Assembly (NCBI GenBank): GCA_016081115.2 | Contig: CM071930.1 | Span: forward strand, 40,151,335 to 40,215,334 | From: Rehmannia glutinosa | Lineage: Eukaryota > Streptophyta > Magnoliopsida > Lamiales > Orobanchaceae | DNA: 64,000 nt | Reading direction: 5' to 3' | Shown: positions 12,070 to 22,691 of the stretch, in pieces | Layout of the letters: each line of letters starts with the position of its first letter | Position numbering within the stretch: the first letter of the stretch is position 1 | The notes under the pieces: generated by a model | The model's database searches: none | What the model saw: the letters and a program-made list of their open reading frames with translations, nothing else | Told to the model about the DNA's origin: nothing | Made by a program: the position numbers and the translations under genes

Positions 12070-12475
12070 TCAGAATAGTTCTGGATATTGATTCCTCATG
12101 TCCTCTTCCATCTCCCACGTTGCGTCTTCGTCTCGGTTATGGTTCTGCCACACCACTTTAACCATCGGAATTTCTCTCTTACGCAACTGTCGTATCTGCT
12201 GATCAATGATCCGGATCGGCCTCTCGGTGTAGGATATATTTTCCATTAGAGGAGGAGTATCACGAGTGATGATATGTTCGGGATCTGGTTGATACTTCTT
12301 CAATCCCGATACGTGGAATACATCGTGCATTCCCGCATATGGTGCTGGTAACTCGAGTCGGTAGGCTAACTTCCTGATTCTCTGTAAAATCTTGTAAGGT
12401 CCAACATATCTCGGACTCAACTTGCCTCGTTTCTTCGGATTGATCAATCCTTTCCGTGGTGAGAGTCTGAGAAAT
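12070..12475 (-). pseudogene. int: G2 integrase C-terminus with chromodomain-like tail
   Basis: This is the end of the G2 polyprotein: KRGKLSPRYVGPYKILQRIR, YAGMHDVFHVSGLKKYQP, then IRQLRKREIPMVKVVWQNH and ATWEMEEDMRNQYPELF, a chromodomain-like module. Such modules steer insertion to particular chromatin. The stretch itself is intact. It is separated from the integrase core by C3, and the frame would run on across the ACTTC duplication if C3 were absent. Confidence 0.88.
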
Positions 12476-13255
12476 ACTTCTGTTTGATAAATGGTTTTAT
12501 CATGATTTTGATGATTTTGATTTTACACCAAAACAATGGTTTTAAAGGTTGTCCAAATACTCCTAAATGATTCAAAATGGTTTTAATATTTTCCGGAGTA
12601 TTTCTTCAAGTTTTATTTTCGACAAAATTGGACAACACTTTTAATGATTTTCTGTTAATGTATTTTTACACCAAAACAATGTTTTCTAAATGTTGTCCTA
12701 ATACTCCCGATCGGTCTAAAATGTTTTTACTATTTTTCGGAGTATTTCTTGAAGTCTATTTTCGATATAAAATTGGACAACACTTTTGTTTTGAGGTCAA
12801 CCGGTCGCCGTATAGGGCAACCCGCACTGAAAGTTGAGAAAAAGAAAACTTCATGTTTGCGAGAAAATGGTCAGTGGCAACCGGCCGCCCTATAGGGCAA
12901 CCGGTGGGCGTCGCGACCTGGTCGACCCCTTGGGCGGCCGTGCACTGGGAGCAAAAATTGAAACAGAACATTTGCCCTTCGTTTTTGAGGTTGTGCGACC
13001 GGTTGAAGTCAGGGACGACCGGTCGAACCCTACGTCGACCGGTCGCCCTGTGTAAATGTGTATTCTCATTTTCAGACTTCTATTTCGTGCGACGGCCGCT
13101 CTATGCTTTGACAAAGAAAATTCTAACCGTTGCAAAGAGATGACTTTTCCCTAAATTGTGGGATTGATTTCTAACAGCTATAATCTTGATTTTAATTGCA
13201 ATTTTTTTGTAGAAATCAGATTCCAAGAGGAGCCTATCAAGTATCAATCATCTCC

Positions 13256-13264
13256 TATAAATAG
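13256..13264 (+). promoter_or_regulatory. TATA box of the C3 5' LTR
   Basis: TATAAATAG preceded by CTCC, with the same box at 19579-19587 in the 3' LTR. Transcription is expected to start about 30 bp downstream, which puts the hairpin array inside the transcript. Confidence 0.75.
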
Positions 13265-13545
13265 AGGAAGAATTGAAGCAACACAATAAGAGAGAAAACT
13301 ACAACACAACAAGATACACTCAAGAATACACTTGTTCTTACATTGTCTTATTTCTTGTTGTAATTTGCCTAGCTATTCACTTTCACATTCTTGAGGTCTA
13401 GGCTATTCTTGATTACACTTGCACTCTATTGTATTATCAATTATCGAGTTGTAATCTTGAATTTGTGGTCGTCATTCAAACACAAGATATCCTTGTGAGT
13501 GTTCTTGGGGTAAGAACACACTTGGGTGAACTAGGTGTTAGGTGT

Positions 13546-13711
13546 AAGAAGATTGTGGTAATCTTCTTGTTGAGGTGTTGAAGAGTGTGGTGCTCTTCAA
13601 GGTGAAGATTGTGGTAATCTTCACAAGGTGCCGTTTGAAGATTGTGGTAATCTTCAAGAAGAGATTGTGGTAATCTCAAAGGTGGTGTTGAAGAAGAGTG
13701 TGGTGCTCTTC
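13546..13711 (+). repeat. Six hairpins with identical GTGGT loops in the C3 5' LTR
   Basis: Loops lie at 13555, 13587, 13611, 13644, 13667 and 13700. Arms of 6-9 bp flank each, for example GTGAAGATT with AATCTTCAC, TTGAAGAGT with GCTCTTCAA, and GAGATT with AATCTC. Arm sequences change in a paired way while the loop stays GTGGT. Loop spacing alternates 32, 24, 33, 23, 33. Confidence 0.85.
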
Positions 13712-13975
13712 AAGGTGTTGTAAGTTGAATTTGTATTAATTTTGGTAATTAATAAAATTCTTTTTCTTTTCGAAATCCATCCCGGATATACTGGGGTGGT
13801 AGAGGATTAGGCCCTAGGTGGGTTGAACCTCTTTAAATCAACGAGTGTTGTTTACATTCCGCACCTTCATTATTTTGTTTGAGCATTCAATTGTTAAAAG
13901 AGGGCGAAAACGAAAAGATGGAGATAATCTATTCACCCCCCCCTCTAGATTATCGTAGCCGCTTGGACTTACAAG

Positions 13976-13988
13976 TGGTATCAGAGCC
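13976..13988 (+). other. C3 primer binding site (tRNA-iMet)
   Basis: TGGTATCAGAGCC, two bases after the LTR end. Confidence 0.9.
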
Positions 13989-14037
13989 AAACTCTTTGGC
14001 AAGCTCGTTTCACATCGCGAGTGAAGAGAAACGATTG

Positions 14038-15120
14038 TCGGCTACGAACGAAGCTCAACTTTCCGGCACCTCCACCACCAAGCCACCTCGGTTTGATTCC
14101 AAAAATTTTATATTTTGGAAAGAAAGAATGGAATGCTATTTACAAAGTTGCGGGTTCGATATTTGGAACACCGTCATCAATGGAGAATCCATTCCGACGA
14201 AGAATACACCACACACCTCTAAAGGCTTCAAAGAGCTCAATGATGAAGAGAAGAGAATCATCTCCTTAAATGGTAAAGCTCTCAATATTTTACATTGTTC
14301 ACTTACCACCTTGGAATTTGATCATGTTGTAGGTATTCGATCGGCACATGAAGTATGGCAAAAACTAGAAGCCATCTATGAAGTATATGCAAATAAAAGG
14401 AGCAACTCAAAAGCATCTACTTCTCAAATGGATACAACATCAAATCCAACAATATGGGATGAGCCTCTTACAAATTCCGATGATGAAGCCGAAAAATGTC
14501 TTATGGGCATCGAAGAAGAAAACAAGGTAAGTTCTAAACCCTCTACTTCTTATGACAATGAATTGCAAAATGAATATAGTGACTTGCAAAATGATTATAA
14601 TGAGCTACAAGATGAATTCCAAAACTTACTTGTTAAATACAAAAATTTGAAAAAAGAATTCATTGTTTTGAAAAATGATAAGGATAGTTTATTTACTTCC
14701 TATGAATCACTATCATGTGCTCACACCACCACTCTTGATAAGGTTAGAAACCTTGAGAAAGAAAATAGTACTCTTGTTGAGAATATTGATTGCATGAAAA
14801 AGGATTTATTAAAATCCAACTTGAGTACCAATATAATGTCCAATATTGTTGATATTCATAATTGTGATAAAGGACTTGATCATAAGCCTAATATTGTTAA
14901 TCATATGAAAAAGGATCAAGTCACTATGCATATTGGTCATTATGCTCCTAGAATTATTACATGTTTTTATTGCGGTAAAAAGGGTCATACGGTAAATACT
15001 TGTCGGGCTAGAAATAGCTCCAATTATTGTTGGAGACCTAAAAGTCTCAAGACTAATCCCAAAGGACCCAAACACATAAGGGTACCACAAAACAATGTCA
15101 TATTAGGTACCGTGAAATAA
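14038..15120 (+). CDS. gag: C3 gag (Sirevirus-type capsid/nucleocapsid)
   Basis: An open frame runs from inside the LTR to TAA at 15118-15120. Gag-like sequence begins near 14040 (ATNEAQLSGTSTTKPPRFDS), where the expected ATG position reads TCG (14038-14040), so the native start may be lost; the next in-frame ATG is 14128. Motifs: FDSKNFIFWKERMECYLQS, then EVWQKLEAIYE, a coiled-coil stretch (14560-14810), and a zinc knuckle CFYCGKKGHTVNTC (about 14962-15003). It would form the particle and bind element RNA. Confidence 0.82.
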   Translation, partial: SATNEAQLSGTSTTKPPRFDSKNFIFWKERMECYLQSCGFDIWNTVINGESIPTKNTPHTSKGFKELNDEEKRIISLNGKALNILHCSLTTLEFDHVVGIRSAHEVWQKLEAIYEVYANKRSNSKASTSQMDTTSNPTIWDEPLTNSDDEAEKCLMGIEEENKVSSKPSTSYDNELQNEYSDLQNDYNELQDEFQNLLVKYKNLKKEFIVLKNDKDSLFTSYESLSCAHTTTLDKVRNLEKENSTLVENIDCMKKDLLKSNLSTNIMSNIVDIHNCDKGLDHKPNIVNHMKKDQVTMHIGHYAPRIITCFYCGKKGHTVNTCRARNSSNYCWRPKSLKTNPKGPKHIRVPQNNVILGTVK

Positions 15121-15156
15121 TGATCGAAGAAAATTTATACCGCAAGAAGACATCAA

Positions 15157-15513
15157 ATGACCGTTTCATTTGATCAAAGAAGGAGAAACTATTTTAAAAC
15201 AAAGCCAATTTCAAGAAGAGAGTATAATCAAAAATGGGAAGAACACAATCCTTGGAAATGGCAAAGACATTATCAACAAGATGATTTTCAAAGAAGAAGA
15301 GACTTTCAACAATGGGAAAGCAACAAACCTTGGAAATGGAGCAATCAAAGAAGTCATCATCAACAAAGTGACTTCTCAAGGGAAGATATCATCAACAATG
15401 GGAACAACACAACCCATGGAAATGGCGTAATTGGTAACCCGTATCTCCTATTTAAATATGCATTTTATTTTGTTATTATGCATGCTTTTATTTGTGTCTT
15501 AATTGCAAAATGA
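15157..15513 (+). CDS. C3 basic Trp/Arg/Gln-rich reading frame after gag
   Basis: A 118-codon frame starts MTVSFDQRRRNYFKTK and contains repeated PWKW modules (NPWKWQRH, KPWKWSNQ; nucleotides 15250-15261 and 15328-15339, with a third copy out of frame at 15413-15425). It ends in a hydrophobic stretch YLLFKYAFYFVIMHAFICVL. It lies 37 bp after gag. It may be the nucleocapsid tail in a shifted frame; I cannot name it. Confidence 0.45.
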   Translation: MTVSFDQRRRNYFKTKPISRREYNQKWEEHNPWKWQRHYQQDDFQRRRDFQQWESNKPWKWSNQRSHHQQSDFSREDIINNGNNTTHGNGVIGNPYLLFKYAFYFVIMHAFICVLIAK

Positions 15514-15812
15514 GTTTTCAAATATTTATTTTTTAATTAAGGTCTTCAATATATACTTGTGCTTTTAAATTTTTTTTAAAAAAAAGAAGACCTTATATGA
15601 TGTTTTTAAAAAAACTCTTGTGCATTCTTGTAGACTAAAGTGTATTATCATCTTTTATGGATTTTTATGGCATGAGCTTACTTGTGATATCTCTTAGCCT
15701 ACACTTTTATCATTATGATTTGTGCTAGATATGTTTTAAGAACTGTGTAGGATTTACATATTTTCACAAATGGCCATTTACGTCATTATTTGTCAAGAAA
15801 GGCATAAATTAT

Positions 15813-15951
15813 CGAGGTACGTTTACTTGTGTTATTCTTACTCTTATAGACTCGATATATGTATTGCCATGTGCCTATGTGCTTGTTTTTCATAGTATTT
15901 CATACAAGTGCCATTAAGAGGATTTTTAGATTTTTTGAAAGGCACTATTCG
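15813..15951 (+). pseudogene. C3 RNase H fragment, first copy
   Basis: A degenerate stretch similar to 17055-17200. Both share CGAGGTA.GTTT, ATAGACTCGA, GCCATTAA and TTTGAAAGGCACT, which fit the copia RNase H region. This copy lies before the RT fragment, so it is out of normal order. No frame is open. Confidence 0.55.
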
Positions 15952-16379
15952 ATATTTGATTGCACATATTTGCCGTATCAACTCTTGTTCAAATACTTCT
16001 TTTAAATAAGGTCTCAACTATATGCTTTCGGATGTTCAAATTTCAAAAGAGACCTTTTGTAGCTTTCTTAAGCTTATTTGAACTTGCATGATTTATTAGA
16101 CTCTTGATGATCTTCTAAATGCATAGTATGTGTTTATTGCTTCATGGTCTATATATATAGTGTTTATTTCTACTATGCTCTTATGCAAGATATTTTTGTG
16201 ATTGATGATTGAGGCATGTTTTTTACACTTGGACTATTTTTTCTTGCTTATATAAGCGATGCCGGTAATGAGTTTGTTAAGTTGTGTAGATGAGAAATGA
16301 AGTACTCCAAATATTAGTTACCTCAAAATATTTGGATGTAAATGTTCTATTATGAACACCTTAGATCAATTGGATGGCC

Positions 16380-16977
16380 TATGATGATAGTGATGAAGAA
16401 GACAAAAAGGGTATTCCGGAACAAACTCGATGACCAAGGCAACATTGGTCGAACTAAGGCGAGGTTAGTAGCTCGAAGGTATTTTCAAGAAGAAGGTAAT
16501 TAATTTTGTTGTAACTTTGCACTCATAGCACATTTAGTAGCTATTTGCATTTTACTTGCCCATTCTTGTTTTAAAGAAAATTTCAAGCTTTACCAAATGG
16601 ATGTTAAATCCAACTTTCTAAATGGTTTTATTCAAATATAAGTCTATCGAGTCTAAAATTTTAGGCCAAATGATTTATAAAAGGCCTTTGTACAATTGAT
16701 AGACTTAGCTATTTTTGCAAAATGATTTTACAAAAGGTAAAGTTGATACTACACTTCTTGTTTTGAAAAAGGGCAAGGTTGTTTACTTGTGCAAATTTTT
16801 GTTGATAATATTTATGGTGCTACTAATGAATATTTGTGCAAGATATGTTTTTCTAAGTTGATACTAGGTGAGCTTGAGATGAGAATGATGGGGGAGCTAA
16901 ATTTCTTGCTTGGACTACAAATTATTCAATGCCAAGAAGATGGTTATATAAGAACTCTTGAAGGAGTTAAGCATTGA
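16380..16977 (+). pseudogene. RT: C3 reverse transcriptase fragments
   Basis: The first part (16380-16660) reads in pieces as NKLDDQGNIGRTKARLVARR and KLYQMDVKSNFLNGF. The second (16789-16977) reads QIFVDNIYGATNEYLCK and MMGELNFLLGLQII, covering the Y-V-D-D box of copia reverse transcriptase with Asn in place of the second Asp (FVDN). Much of the domain between is missing. Confidence 0.82.
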
Positions 16978-17054
16978 AGGAAGAAGAACCATCTCAACCT
17001 CTATGGCTAAAGATTGACAAAGGTTGAGAAAGGCATATCGGCCGACAAACAAAT

Positions 17055-17200
17055 TCGAGGTATGTTTTCTTGTATTATTCCTATAGACTCGACATTCCAT
17101 ATGCCTTATGTCTATATGCTCGACTTCAAAAACTATCCCAACGAATCTCATTAAAGTGCCATTAAAAGAAATTTTCAAATATTTGAAAGGCACTTCTTCG
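17055..17200 (+). pseudogene. C3 RNase H fragment, second copy
   Basis: In the expected place after reverse transcriptase. It reads in pieces as YALCLYARLQ and, after frame changes, the region that normally leads to RYLKGT. See 15813-15951 for the duplicate. Confidence 0.6.
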
Positions 17201-18300
17201 TATGACTTGTTGTATCCAAAAGCTTTAAAACGTTCTTATTTTTTTCGGGATAACAAGTTCGGTATCTAATATACGGTTATTCGTATTAAAAATTTGGTTC
17301 GTCATAATCAAACTAAACATATTGAGATTCGATATATTTTTTTTAAGGGATTGTGATTTTTAACAAAAACTTGAGATGTGTTTAAATCCGTCTCAAGGAT
17401 AACTCGCGGACTTTTTGATCGTTAACCGCCGAGTATTTTACCTCATTTTGAGCTTGATCATGACATAATGTATATTGAATGAGGTCTATGTTTGCATTTT
17501 GCACGTTTTTAAAACTTAGGGGCGAAAAATTGGATTTTTGGTTGAAAATTCGGATTTTGAAAAACCGAGAGACAAATTTGAAAGGGTTGAGGGCAACCGG
17601 TCGCCCTCAACCTCGACCGGTCGCCCTCACCTCGGCCGTCGCCTAGGCTAAAATTTGGATTAAATTGGTTTCTGTCTTGACATTCGTCACTTTGACACAT
17701 TTTGGCCATTTTTCGTCCCCTTTGCAAATTTCACACACAATTTACTTCAAATGAGTTTTGATGCATGAATTATATATTTTGGGGATTATCTAGCTCGACT
17801 ATCATCATCATTGCTGGTCTTTTCCGATTGAATGGTAAGAATTTCATTTTCTTTAGCTCAATTGGGTAGAACCTGAGTTTGTGGCTTATATGTATTTTTC
17901 TTGATGTAATTCATATATGTTTGGGATGAGCTTATTGATTGTTGATGAATGATATTTGTTAAATTGAATTTGGTGATGAAAAACTTGGCTTGATTTCATT
18001 TACAAGGGTTATATATATCTTTCTAAATTTTTGACGCCCGCCAAGTGTTCGATAAAACGTTTCAATGAAAAATTCATCACATACATGATTTTCTCGATTT
18101 CAAAAGTCTTATACATTTTTAGAGATCATGTTTTGCTTATCAAATGAGTTTTCATAAACCTCTACAAGTCGTATGATTCGACTTTTCCCTCCTATTTGGT
18201 TTATAAGCTTCAATGTTCAAATAGCTCGATACATCGTTTTAATTGCGCACTTTGATATGAATATATGATGTATTTATCTTGCTAACATTCTTTTTGATGA
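17201..18300 (+). other. C3 3' non-coding region
   Basis: No gene seen. It is AT-rich with one GC-rich island (17590-17640) carrying two ACCGGTCGCCCTC motifs like those of the LTR palindrome cluster. Sireviruses are known for conserved non-coding motifs in this part. Confidence 0.6.
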
Positions 18301-18304
18301 TTCC

Positions 18305-18805
18305 AAAGGGGGAGAAATAGGTTATAAGCTCTTTAGCTCAAAGAAGCTAAGAAAAGCTCAACGAAAAGTAGCTATAAGTTGCGGCTATTGAAAGTCATGT
18401 TGTGGCTATTGAAAGTCATAAGTTGTGGATCATATTTTGTCCACTCTTGGTATATTGTGGTTGTATATGTTTCTTAGTCCATTTGTTGTAGTATGGACCT
18501 ATATATGTTTCTAACGATGTCTCTTTGACAGGGGGAGCTTTTAAGTTTTGATACTTAAGCTCAATATTGAAAAGCTAAGCCTTTAGCTTTTGATTTAGTT
18601 GCTTCTTTATAACTCTTGTTGTGCATATTGATAGGGGGAGCATTTGTAATATGTATTTGAATATCTCTACTCCCATCCTTGCGTTTTTATTGCATGGAAT
18701 TTTGTCGCTCACAACGGATAGTTCTCTTTAACCAAGAAATTATTTTGTTTTCAAAATCGACCTCGTTAAAATTGTTTTGGTTTGTAATCATCAAAAAGGG
18801 GAGAT
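18305..18805 (+). other. C3 multiple polypurine tracts
   Basis: Tracts at 18305-18318 (AAAGGGGGAGAAA), 18528-18540 (ACAGGGGGAGCTT), 18631-18646 (ATAGGGGGAGCATTTG) and 18794-18805 (AAAAGGGGAGAT), the last directly before the 3' LTR. Repeated tracts of this kind are typical of Sireviruses; the last is the likely working primer. Confidence 0.78.
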
Positions 18806-20294
18806 TGTTTGATAAATGGTTTTATCATGATTTTGATGATTTTGATTTTACACCAAAACAATGGTTTTAAAGGTTGTCCAAATACTCCTAAATGATTCAA
18901 AATGGTTTTAATATTTTCCGGAGTATTTCTTCAAGTTTTATTTTCGACAAAATTGGACAACACTTTTAATGATTTTTGTTAATGTATTTTTACACCAAAA
19001 CAATGTTTTCTAAATGTTGTCCTAATACTCCCGATCGGTCTAAAATGTTTTTACTATTTTTGGAGTATTTCTTGAAGTCTATTTTCGATATAAAATTGGA
19101 CAACACTTTTGTTTTGAGGTCAACCGCCGTATAGGGCAACCCGTGCACTGAAAGTTGAGAAAAAACAGAAAACTTCATGTTTGCGAGAAAATGGTCAGAA
19201 ACCGGTCGCCCTATAGGGCAACGGTGGGCGTCGACGTCGTCGACCCCTTGGGCGGCCGTGCACAGGGAGCAAAAATTGAAACAGAACAATTTGCCCTTCG
19301 TTTTTGAGGTTGTGCGACCGGTTGAAGTCAGGGACGACCGGTCGAACCCTACGTCGACCGGTCGCCCTGTGTAAATGTGTATTCTCATTTTCAAACTTCT
19401 ATTTCTGTGCGACCGGTCGCCCTATGCTTTGACAAAGCAAAATTCTAACCGTTGCAAACAGATGCCTTTTCCCTAAATTGTGGGATTGATTTCTAATTGA
19501 CTATAATCTTGATTTTAATTGCAATTTTTTTGTAGAAATCAGATTCCAAGAGGAGCCTATCAAGTATCAATCATCTCCTATAAATAGAGGAAGAATTGAA
19601 GCAACACAATAAGAGAGAAAACTACAACACAACAAGATACACTCAAGAATACACTTGTTCTTACATTGTCTTATTTCTTGTTGTAATTTGCCTAGCTATT
19701 CACTTTCACATTCTTGAGGTCTAGGCTATTCTTGATTACACTTGCACTCTATTGTATTATCAATTATCGAGTTGTAATCTTGAATTTGTGGTCGTCATTC
19801 AAACACAAGATATCCTTGTGAGTGTTCTTGGGGTAAGAACACACTTGGGTGAACTAGGTGTTAGGTGTAAGAAGATTGTGGTAATCTTCTTGTTGAGGTG
19901 TTGAAGAGTGTGGTGCTCTTCAAGGTGAAGATTGTGGTAATCTTCACAAGGTGCCGTTGAAGATTGTGGTAATCTTCAAGAAGAGATTGTGGTAATCTCA
20001 AAGGTGGTGTTGAAGAAGAGTGTGGTGCTCTTCAAGGTGTTGTAAGTTGAATTTGTATTAATTTTGGTAATTAATAAAATTCTTTTTCTTTTCGAAATCC
20101 ATCCCGGATATACTGGGGTGGTAGAGGATTAGGCCCTAGGTGGGTTGAACCTCTTTAAATCAACGAGTGTTGTTTACATTCCGCACCTTCATTATTTTGT
20201 TTGAGCATTCAATTGTTAAAAGAGGGCGAAAACGAAAAGATGGAGATAATCTATTCACCCCCCCTCTAGATTATCGTAGCCGCTTGGACTTACA
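18806..20294 (+). repeat. C3 3' LTR, 1489 bp
   Basis: Same ends as the 5' copy. TATA box at 19579-19587, hairpin array at 19869-20033 with all six stems kept; a one-base difference (GCCGTTGAAG against GCCGTTTGAAG) falls outside the stem. Confidence 0.93.
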
Positions 20295-20299
20295 ACTTC

Positions 20300-21360
20300 A
20301 TCTCCGACTTCAAATTCCAAATCCTTTCTTCTCTTTCCGCATAACTCTTTTGGCGGCTCTGAGCTGTGCGAATCCGCTCCTTGATTAGCTTGACCTTTTC
20401 CATGGCCTCCTGAACTAAGTCAACCCTTGGAATCGAGGGCGACTTCTGTTTCTCTTTCGGACTCCATTGGTTATCAATCTCCCAGTGCAGTGGGGATCTA
20501 CATTTTCGTCCATATAATGTAGGATGCCATCCCAATCGTGGCCTGATAGCTGTTATTGTAGGCGAACTCGGTTAATGGTAAGTGCGAATCCCAACTTCCT
20601 TGGAAATCGAACGTGTAGGCTCGCAGCATATCTTCAAGGGTTTGAATTGTTCGCTCAGACTGTCCATCAGTTTGTGGATGTCTTCTTTATCTTTGAAACT
20701 TAGCGAGGTACCCATTCCTCGTGCAAGCACTTCCAAAAACTGGAGACAAACCTCGGTCTCATGTCTGATACTATGTCGACTGGTACTCCATGCAGTCGAA
20801 TGATCTCTCGGATATAAGTCTGTGCAAGTTTCTGCAAGCTGACAGTTTTCTTGATGGGTAAGAAATGTGCAAATTTCGTGAGTCGGTCTACAACTACCCA
20901 AATAGCATCATGGCCTCTATTGGTCTTTGGTAGATCCCTCACGAAGTCCATCGTTATGTGTTTTCATTTCCATTCGAGAATTCTCAACGGTTGTAGTAAA
21001 CCAGATGGCCGTTGGTGTTCTGTTTTTACTCGTTGACAAGTTAAACATCTCGCAACGAACTCCGCTACCTGGTTCTTCATGTTTACCCACCAATAACTCC
21101 GTTTCAAATCCTTATACATCTTGTTTCCTCCAGGATGTATAGTGTATTTCGAACGGTGTGCCTCTGCTAGGATTTTATTCCTAATCTGCTCGTTATTCGG
21201 TACACAAACTCGATTCCGGAATCTAATAACTCCATCTTCAGGTACCGAGAATTCTGATCTCTCTCCTTTAAGTATCTTTTCCTTCAGTTTCTGAAGATGT
21301 GCATCTTTCTCTTGTGCTTCCCTGATCTCATTCAGCAGATCGGGTTTAACCGAAATATTA
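20300..21360 (-). pseudogene. int: G2 integrase zinc-binding region and catalytic core
   Basis: Reading leftwards: the zinc-binding His and Cys (HRSKYTIHPGGNKM and CLTCQRVKTEHQRP, about 21170-21010) look intact. A TGA near 20963 replaces a Trp codon just before KHITMDFVRDLP, a G-to-A change. The core has WVVVDRLTKFAHFLP (first Asp) and VPVDIVSDMRPRF (second Asp), a frame change near 20700, then YGRKCRSPLHW near 20500. It ends at 20300 where C3 begins. The Glu segment is hard to read because of frame shifts. Confidence 0.85.
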
Positions 21361-21419
21361 GCACATGATCTGAATATTGGTTCTCGTCAGATTCCAATTG
21401 CTCAGCTCTTCTAATGATT

Positions 21420-22691
21420 CCCACTCTCGAATCATAAGTCTGGCTAAGCTCGCCTTTCTGCTCAAAGCGTCAGCTACTAGTTAGCTTTCTCTGGATGGTA
21501 TTGAATATCAAAGTGATAGTTCTCAATCAACTCCATTCATCTCCGTTGCCTCAGATTGAGATCTTTTTGGGAGAATAGATACTTCAAGCTCTTATGATCA
21601 GTGAAAACTGTGAATGTTGCTCCGTAGAGATAGTGCCTCCATTTCTTTAACGCGAACACTATCGCTGCCAATTCCAAGTCATGCGTTGGATAATTGGCTT
21701 CATACGGCTTGAGCTTTCATGATGACTTTTTCTTCCTGCATGAGTACTGCTCCTAGTCCTTCCTTTGATGCATCACTGTAGACGATAAAGTTTTCTGTTC
21801 CCTTTGGAAGAGCTAAGACTGGAGTTGTAGTAAGTCGTTTCTTCAACTCTTGGAAACTAGATTCGCACTTGTCATTCCACTCAAACTTGACTTGCTTCTG
21901 GGTTAGTCGAGTGAGCGGTCCGGCTATCTTGGAGAAGTCCTGGATAAATCTTCGATAATATCCAGCTAGTCCTAGGAAACTCCGGATTTCCATTACAGAC
22001 TCAGATTGTTTCCATTCAACCACTGTTTGTACCTTAGAAGGATCTACGGCGATCCCGGTGTCGGATACTATATGTCCCAAGAACGCGACTTTACTTAGCC
22101 AAAATTCGCACTTGCTGAATTTGGCATACAACTTATGCTCTCGTAGTGTCTCCAAAACAATTTTCGGATAGCGTTCATGCTCTTCTCAGACTTAGAGTAT
22201 ACGAGTATGTCATCAATGAATATCACTAGGAATTGATCCAAATAAGGTTGAAAGACTCGATGCATCAGGTCCATAAATGCTGTTGGTGCATTCGTTAGAC
22301 CGAAAGGCATCACTACAAACTCGTAGTGTCCATATCGAGTTTGAAATGCAATTTTGGAAATATCTTCTTCGCGGATCTTCAGTTGGTAATATCCTTGTTG
22401 TAAATCAAACTTCGAGTACATCGTCGCTCCTTGAAGTTGATCAAACAGTTCGTCTATCCTCGGGAGGGGATATTTGTTCTTGATGGTCACGCTATTAAGA
22501 CCACGATAATCTATACATAGTCTTAATGTGCCATCTTTCTTCTTGACAAATAGCATAGGTGCTCCCCACGGAGACGTACTCGGTCGGATAAATCCCACAT
22601 CCATCAGTTTCTGTAATTGCGTCTTCAACTCTTGCAACTCAAGAAGAGCCATTCTATACGGTGTTCGGCATCGGGCGGTCCCCGGTAACAC
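21420..22691 (-). pseudogene. RT: G2 reverse transcriptase and RNase H
   Basis: Reverse transcriptase reads MALLELQELKTQLQKLMD, FIRPSTSPWGAPMLFVKK, LCIDYRGLN, and VMPFGLTNAPTAFMDLMHRV. The catalytic F-I-D-D-I-L-V-Y-S is intact (22209-22220). A frame change lies near 22150, then YAKFSKCEFWLSKVAFLGH and FLGLAGYYRRFIQDFSKI. RNase H starts FIVYSDASKEGLGAVLMQ (about 21780) and is frame-broken after 21700; remnants such as SLKYLFSQKDLNLRQRRW lie near 21540-21580. Confidence 0.9.

Larger units (their letters stand above)
12481..13973 (+). repeat. C3 5' LTR, 1493 bp
   Basis: It runs from TGTTTGATAAATGG to CTTGGACTTACA. It holds a cluster of GACCGGTCG palindromes (12800-13100), a TATA box (13256-13264) and the hairpin array at 13546-13711. 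Small indels against the 3' copy sit mostly in the GC-rich palindrome cluster. Confidence 0.93.
12481..20294 (+). mobile_element. C3: Sirevirus-type Ty1/copia element, internally deleted
   Basis: ACTTC at 12476-12480 and 20295-20299 is a perfect target duplication. LTRs are 1493 and 1489 bp and nearly identical, so this is the youngest readable insertion of the nest. The primer site is initiator-Met type. The interior has gag with a zinc knuckle, a basic Trp-rich frame, and fragments of RT and RNase H, but no protease or integrase I can read. Several GGGGGAG polypurine tracts precede the 3' LTR, a Sirevirus trait. It would depend on enzymes from another copy. Confidence 0.93.

Noticed and set aside
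12756..13143. Overlapping open frames on both strands in the C3 LTR
   Set aside because: Caused by the CCGGTCG palindrome cluster; no conserved protein features and differing between the two LTRs.
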